NCBI RefSeq assembly: GCF_004664715.2
Contig: NC_051063.1
Span: 115,988,829-116,052,828 of the forward strand
Source of the DNA: Peromyscus leucopus
Lineage: Eukaryota > Chordata > Mammalia > Rodentia > Cricetidae
DNA: 64,000 nucleotides
Direction: 5' to 3'
The notes below the pieces were generated by a model. It did not search any database. It was given only the letters and a program-made list of their open reading frames with translations, and was not told where the DNA came from. Positions 31,836 to 43,455 of this stretch are shown in pieces (position 1 is the first letter of the stretch; the number at the start of each line of letters is the position of its first letter). The position numbers and the translations under genes are program-made.

Positions 31836-34800
31836 TGAGTACTAGTATTCAACTGTAAACCATAATGGCAGATACTTTAAGATATACTCTCAGATCCTAA
31901 AGCACAAGCATATCCATTGCACTCAGGTTCTATAGCTTTGTCCAACTCATCAAATTTCATTTGACATGAACCTTTATAGGTACAAAGAGACTCCCCATTA
32001 GATCGGTGATGTGTTTTTGATAGACAGAAGTTTTAAGCCTCTATCTAGAGATTTTCCTGCAAATAGTGGCAGTGGTGCCTTTAAAACGGCAATGAATCAT
32101 CCTTAGCTATTCTTTGAAATTATATAAAGCCATCTGTATTACATTGGGAAAATATCATGTGCTGTAATTAATTCATCGGATATGATGATTATATAGAGCT
32201 GTAGGAATGTAGTATTAGAAGGGCTCTCAGGAGGCCTTGTTGAAAATTCCCAGTTTCCTCTATGCATCTGTGCTTAAATTTTCCTGAAACGTAATTACTT
32301 GGTTTTCTAGATATAATTTAAAATTTTCTAATTATAATTTAAATGCTTGCTATAAAAGAGCTTGCAAGATTAGACATGTAACTTAATCTTTCCTGGCTTT
32401 GTTGTTCTCATCCTTAAAAGCAGGAAGAGGAATACTCCAATTTTGTGATAGTGAAGTCTATAAATAGCCTTTCAAGGTAACCAGGGAAAATAGAAGGCTG
32501 CTTACAGGAGATGGCATTACTTGCTGACAGAATATTTCAAGTTTCCATTTCTTATAAAGATATATTTTATATACCATATATATTAAATATATAATTATTG
32601 CTGTTTTCGATTTGCTAATAATTAATATTTGATATTAAAAAGTCAGGATTACCAGAATAAGCATCTAAGCTCCCTCCTTGCTTTAGTAATCAATTTATGA
32701 TCCTCACTGAGAAAAGAGCCAATGAACAAAGTACAGGATATTATTGTTGTTGTTAGAAGATAGGAAGATTATACCTTAGACCACGGTTGCCTATAAAGCC
32801 AGGTACATCCCTAAATTCCTAGCATTTGATTTGGGTCTAATGGAAATGTTCTCACTCCACAGTAAATGGAGCCCAAGACAAAAACTCGCATAAGAGCATG
32901 TCACAGAGGAGTGATTCCAGCACTCATCCGAGGACCAGGTGAATGAGGCAGGAGGGAAACACAAGAGTGGCTCATAAATGTGTTCCTGGCTTCTCGGTTG
33001 ATCTCAAATGACCACACAAAAAGATAGTAATATATATCTCAGATCTATTTCCTTTTGTTACATTTTTTCCCTATGGGTTGATAGCTGCTTCATATTTTGA
33101 ATCTGTGTACGTTTAGGCATCAGGTGATGCACATAAGTGACCTCCTTCTTGGCTTCCAACAGTAGCAGCAAGCATGGTGGCAAGAGTTAAACTAATTTGA
33201 GCCTGATGATTCCATTTGTAAATGCATGAAGCTCTTTGGAAGCAGTGTCCAATTAGCTGAAGCAAACACAGCTGAAATAAAAATGGCATCTGAGACATTT
33301 CCTAACAGTGCTCAGATGATTGCTGTGTTTCACCTTTTGTAGCACTCTTGTCCATTTGTGCTCTTGTTTAAGCCCAATCAATTGCAGAGTCTCCTTCCAC
33401 TTGGTTAGCAGTCATAATCATAGCAAAGACAACGTGAGAGGATTAGGGAAACTAAAACTAGCTGAGAACCCCATGGTTATAACTATCACTGAGTATATTC
33501 ACTGTTACTTCCTCTGCCACCATTCTAAAAACAGACATTCCTCTTTGGTGAGCACTTTAATTGGTCTTTGTAATTTGTCTAGTGGGGGTGACCTAGATCC
33601 GTATTCCCAAATGATCTGAACCCTTAATTACTGTGCCTTTGCAAGGACTTGTTGCAAACAATTGCTGATTCATCACTGGACAGAGAAAATAAATTGGCAC
33701 CTAAGTTAACTCCCAGGACTTTAGATAATCTTGCTTTGTTCCAATTTGTGGCAGCAGCTTCCAGCCATTATGGTAATCAGCATCAATTGTCCCTAATGTA
33801 ACTTTCTCTGCATGCTGCCTCACAGATATTAGAAGAACAAAGTGACCAGATTGTAGTTATGGCTTCAAGTTCAGGAAAGTCCTTACAGTATCCCTACTAG
33901 AAGGACTTGCCCATTAAGATTATGTCTTCAGTATAAGATTTGGGTAAAAGAAAGCAAAATTCTTTAAGTGGATCATTAGGGATGATGGAGATGAGAAGCA
34001 GTACCAATTTCACTCGTTGGATTCTGGTAGCATCTTCAGCATCCACTAGAGATATATCAGCATAGTGATAGGTTTGCTGTATCTAATACAGGACAGTCTC
34101 ATTCCTGCTCTAACATATTATCTGTGGCCTGCCTAGATCTTTTCACTGTTCTGTAGGCTGCCTGCAATGGCTCTGGTGTAGATAATAAAATGATTGGACA
34201 TTATAAGCATGCACCAATTGACCCACTTCCTTTATTGACCATGATGGCTGATAAAATGACCAGATATATGTTCTAAATTAGTGTGGCTAAAGAAAGGAAA
34301 TACATATGGTGAGATTAGCAGGCAGTAGATGAATTCACATTTTGGTTTAGAATAGGAAATGACTTTATTGAGTACATTGCAGGCTGGTCAGTAGAGCATT
34401 AACAATCCAAAAGCCAATGGACTGTGCAATGTTTATTATAAATAAATATTTTATGGTTAGGGTGAATTTTTTGTGTGCAGTTTCTTGACATAAATTTTAC
34501 AAGTTATAAAAGAGGGCAATCCATATTGGTCCATGTACAGTTCTGGGAGGTTAGTATGAGCTATTATATAACTAAATTCCAGGTGTATAACTTCTGCCAT
34601 ACACATAAAGTCATGCAAATATGGGCCATAAAAACCAGGGTCAGGCAAATACAATTAATTCTAGTTAGTTAAAATTCAGTCCTGGTCAAAGTCTCAGGAC
34701 ATACAGTACTGAACTGTAGCTCTATGATATTAAATTACAGTACTTCCAGGGTGACAGTTTGGGATTCCTGGACAATTCTTATGAAAATTTCCTAATGGGA

Positions 34801-35317
34801 ACTGGCTTTATTTTCTGGTCTCTTATGCATTTCCTTCCCTGAAAAGTTTCCATGTTCTTAAGGTTAAATCATTTATTGAGTTTCAGTGATGTAGTAAATC
34901 TCCCACTTGGCTGGATAGGCTCCTTAGGAAATTGTTCTGCACTGAAGACTTAGCATTGGCCTCTGCTAGAGTAAGTTTGTAATTTTCTAGTGGCGGCAGA
35001 TAAATAAATCTTTTCATTACTAACATAGACTCAAGAACACATTTGGCAGGTGACTAGCTGTGTAGCTTGCTTCAGAGGCGGTATTGAGCTGTATCAGGTC
35101 TCAGACCACACTCAGCTCAACAGCTGAGTTTCGGCTTTGTCTGGATGTATAACCTTATATCTTTTCCCTTCATCTTTAAAATTTCCATGTTTCTCCACAC
35201 TATCAAAATCTTACAATGAAAGTACAATATCATAGTAAATAATGATGATCACTTAAAAAGTCACATAAATATATGGAGTGTGAGAAAAGGCTTTAAAATA
35301 TCTAGATTTATTTTAAG
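31836..35317. other. Repeat-poor block of 3.5 kb
   Basis: The longest stretch of the window without a recognisable rodent-specific repeat. Only a possible MIR fragment at 32371-32430 (TAACTTAATCTTTCCTGGC, CATCCTTAAAAGCAGG) was noticed. Frames at 33113-33298, 33320-33619, 34457-34654 and 34475-34672 show no domains. AT-rich blocks at 32550-32640. Confidence 0.5.
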
Positions 35318-35510
35318 ACCTTTTAAAAAATTATATTTAATTATGTGTGCATGTCTTTGGAGGGGGTATGTGCACATAAGTGCTGGTGTACACATAGGTC
35401 AGAGGCATCATGAGATACCTGACGTAGGTGCTGGAAACTGGACTCAGATCCTCTGCAAGAGCAGTATGCAATCCCAATTGCTAAGCCATATCTTGAAGTT
35501 CAATATTTGG
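35318..35510 (-). mobile_element. B3-type SINE
   Basis: Reverse orientation: A-rich tail as TTTTAAAAAATTATATTTAA, then GTGCTGGAAACTGGACTCAG, CTCTGCAAGAGCAGTATGCA and AATTGCTAAGCCAT at its head. Well diverged. Confidence 0.75.
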
Positions 35511-36288
35511 GTCTGTAATCTTTATATTAAAATGTGATTGAAATAGTGGGTTGAAGGTGCCTATGAGTGTGAAATGGCTCTAGCAATTCATTTCAAAGAT
35601 ATTTCTCACTTGTGATTCTAAGCATCTAGCACCAACACAGAGATACTACAGTTCACTTGCTTTCAAATTAAAAAATTTGTTAATTGGAGATAGATAAAAC
35701 AACTTCATTTTTCTATATTGCCAAAATTCCCAACTTAAAATATAGTTATCCTATATTAATAAATCGAAATCTTTCATACAAATTCAATAAAATATTATTG
35801 AATATTGTCTAAGGACCAGGCAGGCATTTTTGCTCTGAGATGGAGGAAAAAAAATATCCACTTGCTTTCTTGGGTCTAAGAGTTCAATGACACATATAAC
35901 ATTAATCAAATCATAGTATGGTTAAAAATACATTTGAAATTTCAGTTAATGCCACTAAAATGATATACATACTAATATGAGAGATTAAAATAAAACTCCA
36001 TCCTAACCAGTAAGAGTTACACCCAGCATTGCAAAGAAAAGACCATAATAATGGTCCATATGTTAGAAATAGAATAGTATTTACAAAAAGGAAGATTATC
36101 CATAGTCTAAAGGAGATTAGTTATCCTAGTATAGAATTTAATACTCTAAAACTACTTAAACATATAATTTCTTCCAAAGTCACTTCACAATTTTGATGTA
36201 GCTCTATAACTTCAAGGATTTTGGATGAGATTATGACAAAAATTCTAAAATTCTTCTGGAAGAACATACAGAATGAAAATTACTAAAG
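35511..36288. other. Unassigned, AT-rich
   Basis: Nothing recognised. Confidence 0.4.
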
Positions 36289-36296
36289 AATTCCAA
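36289..36296. other. Target duplication, left, of small twin-primed L1
   Basis: AATTCCAA recurs at 37265-37272, just past the A-tail. Confidence 0.65.
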
Positions 36297-37264
36297 ATGT
36301 CTGGTGTCTGGCTGTGGATCTCTGCATCTGCCTCCATCAGTCATTGGAGAAAAGCTCTGTGATGACAGAGTATTCACTGATCTGATCCCTGGGGCAAGCC
36401 AGTTCAGTTCAGGTACCCTCTCTACTATTTCTAGTAGTCCAAGCTAGGGTCACCCTTGGGGATTCCTGGCTACTTCCCTAGCAATGGGTTTCTCTCTATC
36501 CCCATGATATTTCCCTCCACCATGATATTTCTCTCATTGCTTTCCCACTCCATTCCTGTTCCAGCTTGACCATCCCATTCCCTTATGTTCTTATCACCCA
36601 TATTCTACCCTCTATTGTCCACCCTTCAGCCCCAGTTCACTCATGGAGATCTCATCTATTTCCCCTTCCCTGGGCAGTCCATGCATCCCTCTTTGGGTCT
36701 GTCTTCGTTGTTAGCTAGCTTCTCTGGAGTTGTGGGTTGTTGTCTGATTATCCTTTGCTTTACTTTTAGTATCCACTTATGAGTGGGTACATATTATCTA
36801 GGGGTCCAGTTGGAGAGAGAGGAGAGATTATGTGAGCAAGTGCATCAGGATCATAATGGGGAAACCTACAGAGATAACCAAACCAAACTAGTGGAAACTC
36901 ATGAAAGTTGAATCAATGGCTGTGGAGCCTGCATGGGACTGGACTAGGCCCTCTGCATGGTGAGACAATTGTGTAGCTTAATCGGCTTGAGGGGCCCCTG
37001 GCAGTAGAATCAGAATCCACCTCTGGTGCATGAGGGGGCTTTTTGGAGCCAACTGCCTATGATGGGACACTTTGTGCAGCCTTGAGACAGGGGGAAGGAC
37101 TTGGATGTGCTTCGTCATGGGAGACCTTGCCTTCTTGTGGGGAGGGGAGTAGGGAGTGGGTTGGGGGGAGACTATGGGGGTGGGAGAAGGGAAGAGGGGG
37201 ATCTTTGATTGGTGTGTAAAATGAATGAAAAAAAATTCTTAATAAAAAAAGAAAAAAAAAAACA
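36297..37264 (+). mobile_element. Small twin-primed L1 (3' UTR with inverted 5' piece)
   Basis: Left piece 36297-36798 is L1 3' UTR/ORF2 end on the minus strand and stops at CCAGACACCAGACAT in its own sense. Right piece 36799-37264 is plus strand, starts GGTCCAGTTGGAGAGAGAGG and ends GTGTGTAAAATGAATG plus A-tail. In a transcript the left piece ends just a few bases before the right piece begins, so the 5' piece was inverted on insertion with a very small loss. The frames at 36585-36782 and 37057-37272 are within it. Confidence 0.85.
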
Positions 37265-37309
37265 AATTCCAAGTATAATAAAATGCTTGTTTGGCTATGA
37301 CTTAGCTAG

Positions 37310-37797
37310 ATTCATTTGCTGTGACATCTCAGTCATTGAACTGTAACAATGGGTGTGTGTCAGAAAATAGATCAACAGGACAGAAGAGTAATAGGATAGG
37401 AGAAATGGTAAAATGGGGTCTCTATAGTGAGAAGAGAGGGGTTAATACAGAAGGGTGTGGGAGGAGGGTAAAGGAGAATAGAGGATCTAATGGATCTGAT
37501 GGGGAAATAGGGAAAGGGGGGCTCCTTAGGGAAGGGAAGTTAAGTACAGGATGTGGATGGACTGAGGTAAAATAAAAGTATAGATGGCTGGAAAAAAACA
37601 GGAATCATACTGTTAACTGTTTGCCAAAAACAAGCAAACAATGTACAATACATGTAATTCAGGATATGAGTATACATGTATAGCTTTAAGGAACTTTTCT
37701 CTCTGGGCAGATGACACTTTTTCCAAGATCCAAAAACTATCTAACAAAAACCCCAATATAGTACATGAGAAGCCCTCCTTAGAGTTGTTGGATGGGA
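37310..37797 (+). repeat. Old rodent L1-type repeat, left part
   Basis: Words such as ACATGTAATTCAGGATATGA, ATGTATAGCTTTAAGGAACT and TTTCCAAGATCCAAAAACTA belong to a long rodent repeat that continues at 38146 after the LTR. I assign it to an old Lx-like L1 because of its 3' end at 39145-39355. Confidence 0.5.
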
Positions 37798-38145
37798 TGC
37801 TGTGGATGATTGATTGATAAAACACCGATTGGCCAGTAGCCAGGAAGGAAGTATAGGCAGGACTAGCAGAGAGGAGAATTGAGAGAACAGGAAGGTGGGG
37901 AGGAGGAGACGCTAGCCTTCCATCCAGGGAGCATCATGTAAAGGCAGCAGGTAAAGCCACAGAACATGTGGCAACATATAGATTAACAGAAATGGGCTGA
38001 GTATAAGAGTAAGAGCTAGACAATGGTAGGTCTGAGCTAATGGCTGAGCAGTTTAAATAATATAAGCATCTGTATATTTATTTTATAAGTGGGCTATGGG
38101 ACTGCTGGGGCTTGGCGGGACCTGGAGAGAAAAACTCTAGCTACA
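37798..38145 (+). mobile_element. Solo LTR (RMER17/mysTR-like)
   Basis: TGCTGTGGATGATT...CTCTAGCTACA. In plus orientation it matches the reverse LTR at 12303-12657: GGCCAGTAGCCAGGAAGGAA, GGCAGGACTAGCAGAGAGGA, AGAGCTAGACAATGGTAGGT. The left edge may be as early as 37786. A GGATG word is present on both sides (37790-37794, 38149-38153) but I do not trust it as the duplication. Confidence 0.75.
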
Positions 38146-39360
38146 CTAGGATGTTTAAGAAACTCCCCCAAATGAACAGCCAACTGCTGTTGCCCTTGTC
38201 TACCTCCCAGAGGTGAAAGCTAAGTCCCTATTGTGAAGATACCACATACTTCAGAAATAGGGCCCAGAGGCCTCTGAGCTGAAACTGATCTCAGTGCCTC
38301 CTCTCTGAGGTCTAGCTTTCAAGGTAGCAGAAGGTACCATGCAAGTATCCAAAGGATGGAGTCAACCAACAATCCTACCCAGATAGGACACCTATGAACC
38401 ACATCAATGACCGATGGCACAATTACCCTGTGGAGACAGTAGTGGCACACATACCTTGTTGGTAACCAACAGCACTCTAATGTATTTAATATCCTTTCAA
38501 CAAGGATAAAATGCCTCCTGGTATTGGAAATGGAGCTAACTGCTCAGTGGTAGTGTAATCATGATTATTGGAGGAGAATCTATAAACACTGATTTATTAA
38601 ACCAGCATAATCCCTAACAACAATCTATAAACTTTGGCCCTTATACCCACAGGTAAATGTTGTCTTTACCCCTCATTAAGGAAATTTCTCTTTGCAACAG
38701 ATAGAGACCACTACAGAAAACCACTACTGATCAAAATGCAAAGTTGTTGGGCCTAGTTCCAATGAATACATCTACAAAACATTCCTGCACCTAAGGCTCT
38801 GGCAACATTGTAGAAGATGGTTTGAAAAGATTGTAAGAGCCAGAGGACCAGAGGCATTGCTGGGAGTGTGTATAGTGACATTAGAAGCTATACAATAAAG
38901 TTTCACCAACATTAGTACTCAAACATGAGCAGAACAAGTTGACATCTACAGCCATTGGAAACTGCACTTGGAAAAGTCCACTAGGACTCAGCCTGGACAA
39001 AGAACAATAGGCTACTGAATAAAGTGTCTAGGATAGGTGGCCTTCCCAATGGAAGAGCACACCAATTGGTTTTCTAATGCCAAATTGTCAGTTCTGAAAA
39101 CATACACACAAGTAACATTACACAAAGTCAACAGGTTATGTTTAGGAATGTAGATGTATATACAAATATATACGTGCTGTAACAGTGGACAAAAAAGAGG
39201 CCATGAATTTGAAGGAGAGCAAGGAGGAACATGTAGGAGGTTATGAAGGGGAGGAAAGGGGAAATGTAATTCAAACACATTTTGCTTTCCTAATGAAACA
39301 AGCTGAAAAATTTTAAAGGGTAGTCTCAAAAAATAAAAAGAGGAAAATATAAAGGTCAGT
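38146..39360 (+). mobile_element. Old L1 (Lx-like) 3' region, right part
   Basis: Continues the repeat of 37310-37797 (AACTCCCCCAAATGAACAGC, TTGTCTACCTCCCAGAGGTG, CAACAGATAGAGACCACTAC, TAATGCCAAATTGTCAGTTC). It closes with the typical old L1 3' UTR AAAAAAGAGGCCATGAATTTG and GTCTCAAAAAATAAAAAGAG at 39195-39355. No coding frame. Confidence 0.65.
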
Positions 39361-40714
39361 GTTACTATCATTTTTTAAAATAATGTGAACATGGTGACGA
39401 TAATAATGGTTGTTCACTTGACAAATAATAACTTTAGATATTCAACCTATGGAGCAAAGTTAATTCTGAAGGATTTGAATGCCAAAGCAAACAGGCAAAC
39501 CAACTACAAAAATACAGCCCAAACAAAATCAACTCAACAGAAAATATAAAACCAGGAGGAACATAGGCATAATTTTATCTAATTATTAATAGGAGGTAAC
39601 TTTAAGACTTAAATAGTAGAAGGCTTTGTAATGGAAAAAAATAAAGTTCACTAGTTAATAATAAGATGTTTTTCTCTACAAATCCCAAACAAAACAAGAA
39701 AGCAAGACAGTAATATTTGGGGAGAAATGACATATAAAAGCTGGCTGCAAGCAGTGAGATCATCTGGGAATATAGCCCAGAATCTTCAACTTTTCTGAAA
39801 AGTATAATGTATGAACAATAGTACAAGGGGAAAAAATAGAGTAAATATAAATAGTAACCAATACAATGCTTATTAAGAATAGACTTTTATTTTTCTTGTA
39901 AAATGAGCTGAATTTTTTAAATGGTGCAATCTTGATACTTTCTACGAGAGAGTAAAAGAAATAAACTCATACAATATTTTAGTAGATAACTTGGCAATAT
40001 CAAAAAGAAAATGATTGCATTTTTGACCAAATACCCTTTTCAAATATTGCACAAAGATACATGTATCAAATTCCATTTCAGTTTTTCAGTTGCAGGAGTT
40101 CATAATCTCTCTAATGAAAATCTTTCTTGTATCTCTGTTCTAATCCATTGTCCATTTCACAGTTCTAATGCCATGTCTACATTTCAGATCATGGTTTTCT
40201 TCATCTTCAATTCATTATGGCCAGTCACTTATCTATCTGTTCCAATATAGTACATTACCTGACAATTATCATAGTTTTACAGCAAAATGTCTCTTCAAGA
40301 ATCCCAGTAGATCAGTCTTGTACACTTGTCCCCATGTGCCATCCAATAAGATGAGTGGTGACCATTACTGGATGGTAAGAACCTATTGCTGAAGAAACCA
40401 CTCATTTCAGATGTAGAACAAAGAGCAACCAACCTCTAACCGAGCAGGAAACTCTTCTTGCTGCTTCCCTTACACAGGGCCTGAAGGGACTGTTAAGGCT
40501 GATGAGGGAAAAAGATCAACTGTCTCCACAGGATGGGATCATGTATTTCACAGTACTGACAAGGTTAGATGTGCCAACTGGTCCGACAGTCACATAATAG
40601 TTATGGAGTTAACCAACTACTTTCTGAGTGGATATGAAGTCTGCTCCACAGCAGGAATTTGTGCCTGGTATTATGAACTGATAAAAAACCCATGGGGGTG
40701 GGGTGAACCTATTG
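39361..40714. other. Unassigned
   Basis: AT-rich, no recognised repeat. Frames at 39602-39826, 40011-40250 and 40168-40392 have no domain. Confidence 0.4.
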
Positions 40715-41148
40715 ATTTTTTTTAAACTTTTTTTTTTTCATTTTACATACCAACCACTCTTCTTTCTCCCTTCCCTTCTTCTGTTCTCCCCCCCCCAAAC
40801 TTCCTCCCCCATCCCACCCTCCATTCACTCCTCATAGGAGTAAGGCCTCCCTTGGCTAGTCAACACAGGCTGGCATACCAAGTTGGGGCAGGACTAAGCC
40901 TCTCCCCTTACATGAAGTCTGAGCAAGGTAACCCACACCATAGGGAATGGGCTCTAAAAAGTCACTCATGTACCCAGGATAGGTCCTGGTCCCATTGCCA
41001 AGGACCCACAAACAGATCAAGCCACACAACTGTCACATTCAGAGGTCCTAGTTTTGTCCCATTCAGGCTCCCCAGCTGTCAGTCCAGAGTCTGTGAGCTC
41101 CCATTAGCTTGGGTCAGCTGTCTCTGTGGTTTTCCCCATTCTGATCTT
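40715..41148 (-). mobile_element. Outer L1 3' UTR, part 1 (interrupted by a second L1)
   Basis: Starts with a T-run (A-tail in reverse), CATTTTACATACCAACCACT, a C-rich tract, then the usual 3' UTR words. It stops at CCCATTCTGATCTT, where a second L1 enters, and continues at 42753. The frame 40852-41166 is inside it. Confidence 0.85.
41135..41148. other. Target duplication, left, of nested L1
   Basis: CCCATTCTGATCTT matches CCCATCCTGATCTT at 42753-42766, 13 of 14. Confidence 0.85.
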
Positions 41149-42752
41149 TTTTTTTGTATTTTATAATTTAATTTAATTTTACATATCAGCCATGGATTCC
41201 CTTGTTATCCCCCCTCCGCCCCCCACCCCACCCCCCGCCTTCCCCCTAGCCCACCCCTCATTCCCATCTCCTCCAGGGCAAAGACTCCCCTGAGGATTGA
41301 GTGCAACCTGGTAGACTCAGTCCAGGCAAGTCCAGTCCCCTCCTCCCAGGCTGAGCCAAGTGTCCCTGTATAAGCCCCAGGTTTCAAATAGCCAACTCGT
41401 GCACTGAGTACAGGTCCCAGTCCCACTGCCTGGATGCCTCCCAAACAGATCAAGCTAATCAACTGTCTCACTTTTCCAGAGGGCCTGATCTAGTTGGGGC
41501 CTCCTCAGCCATTGGTTCATAGTTCATGTGTTTCCATTCATTTGGCTATTTGTCCCTGTGCTTTATCCAACCTTGGTCTCAACAATTCTCGCTCATACAA
41601 ACCCTCCTCTTGCTCGCCAGTTGGACTCCTGGAGTTCCACCTGGGGCCTGGCCATGGATCTCTGCATCCGGTTCCCTCAGTCATTGGATGGGGTTTCTAG
41701 CATGACAATTAGGGTGTTTGGCCATCCAATCACCAGAGTAGGTCAGTTCGGGCTGTCTCTCGACCATTGCCAGTAGTCTATTGTGGGGGTATCTTTGTGG
41801 ATTTCCGTGGGCCTCTCTAGAACCTTGCTTCTTCTTATTCTCATGTGGTCTTCATTTATCATGGTCTTTTATTCCTTGTTCTCCCTCTCTGTTCTTGATC
41901 CATTTGGGATCTCCCGCTCCCCTAATCTCTCTTTCCCTCAACCCTTGCCCTTCATTACCCCCACTTACATCCATGTTGTTCATGGTGGGAATGCAAGCTT
42001 GTACAACCACTTTGGAAATCAATATGCCACTTTCTTAGATAATTGGGAATCAATCTCCCCCAAGATCCATTTGTACCACTCTTGGGCATATACCCAAGGA
42101 ATGCTCAATCATACCACAATAAAAGAGTCTTGAACTGTTTTCTTCACCAGCTTGATTGGCTTTTCTTGGGTTTTACGCAGTGGTAAAAAACAATGTCATT
42201 ATGAAATTTATAGGCAAATGGATGAAACTAGAAAAAAAAATCATCCCGAGTGAGGTAACCCAGACCCAGAAAGACAAACATGGTATGTACTCACTCATAA
42301 ATGAATATTAGATGCAAAGCAAAGAATAACCAGGCTACAAGGGAACTTGCTCAGATATGTTCATATCAACATTGTATGTAATAGCCAGAACCTGGAAACA
42401 ACCTAGATGCCCTTCAACTGAAGAATGGATAAATAAAATGTGGTACATATACACAATGGAATACTACTCAGCAGAGAAAAACAATGATATCATGAGGTTT
42501 GCAGGCAAATGGATGGATCTAGAAAAAAATCATCCTGAGTGAGGTAACCCAGACTCAGAAAGACAAATATGGTATGTACTCACTCATAGGAGGATACTAG
42601 ATGTAAAACAATGATGACTAGACTGCTACTCACAATTCCAGGGAGGCTACCTAGAAAACAGGACCCCAAGAAAGACACAGGGATCGCCCAATGACAGAGA
42701 AATGAATGAGATCTACATGAACAACATGGACATGAGTGGGGGTAATGAAGAG
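41149..42752 (-). mobile_element. Nested twin-primed L1
   Basis: Minus-strand piece 41149-41988: A-tail in reverse, then the whole 3' UTR up to the word ATGAACAACATGG. Plus-strand piece 41989-42752: ORF2 end from GTGGGAATGCAAGCTTGTAC to GGGGGTAATGAAG. The two pieces overlap in L1 coordinates by about 30 bp (both contain ATGAACAACATGGA and GGGGGTAATGAA), so the inversion joint left a short duplication. Flanked by 14-bp target duplications, it sits inside the L1 of 40715-42935. A foreign-looking 220-bp insert lies at 42121-42340. Confidence 0.88.
42121..42340 (+). repeat. 220-bp copy of 43456-43675 pasted into nested L1
   Basis: The L1 reads ATACCACAA before and GGGAACTTGCTCAG after, which are adjacent in ORF2 of other L1s. 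The insert equals 43456-43675 in length and matches at about 96%. It carries the same non-L1 leader (AAAAGAGYCTTGAACTG to GCAGTGG) joined to L1 (AAAAACAATGTCATTATGAA), so both copies share a chimeric junction. No A-tail; only ACAA is shared at the borders. Confidence 0.9.
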
Positions 42753-42935
42753 CCCATCCTGATCTTAATGCACCCCTTGCTCCTATAATCCCTCCTTCCT
42801 CTCTTCCACTGAACTCTAGGATCTTGGCCAAGTGCATGGCTGTGGGTCTCTGAATCTGCTTCTATCAGTCACTGGATGTAGGTGGTATGATGATCTAAGT
42901 AATCATGTTGTCTGTATTCTAAATAATTTTGTTTA
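42753..42935 (-). mobile_element. Outer L1 3' UTR, part 2
   Basis: Continues part 1: CCTGATCTTAATGCACCCCT, TCTGAATCTGCTTCTATCAG. Similarity fades near 42935. A 5'-truncated L1 whose body was later split. Confidence 0.75.
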
Positions 42936-43455
42936 TATCCACAGATTTGTGCTGCTCTCAAAATTAGCCAAAGAAACGCCTTTTGCAGTGAGTAATGGTA
43001 AATGAAGATACCCATATCTGTTCAATGTGCTAAGTATAAATGACTCTGAGTGCCCATCTGTTTATGTGTCACCTATATCAGCCTCCCAGCATCCAGAGTT
43101 CATGGAATATCATAGAAAAGGGGGAAGAAAGAAAGTAAGAAGTGCCAGATAAGAAGTAAATACGTGAAATGCTGACTTCTGCAAACGACACAGCTGGTAC
43201 ACATATCAACTCATAGCAGCTATCATTGCCTTCACAAGAGCTGCACAAGAGCAAGCTAGTAGTAAATATTCCAATATGGATGGGAGAAGAGTCCTGAGGT
43301 CCCACCTATGGCTGTTGAAGGAGAGAGATTCATTCTCCTATAAGGTCACTGACTGGTGCTGGTATGTTGCCCATGGCTCAGTGCAAGCCCAATACTTATA
43401 TACGTATGTGTAACACAAATAGAATCTGGAGATTATTAATAACATTTTAAAAAAT
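42936..43455. other. Unassigned
   Basis: No recognised repeat or gene. The minus frame 43078-43305 has no domain. Confidence 0.4.

Noticed and set aside
37785..38153. GGATG as target duplication of the LTR at 37798
   Set aside because: Does not abut the TG/CA ends; likely coincidence.
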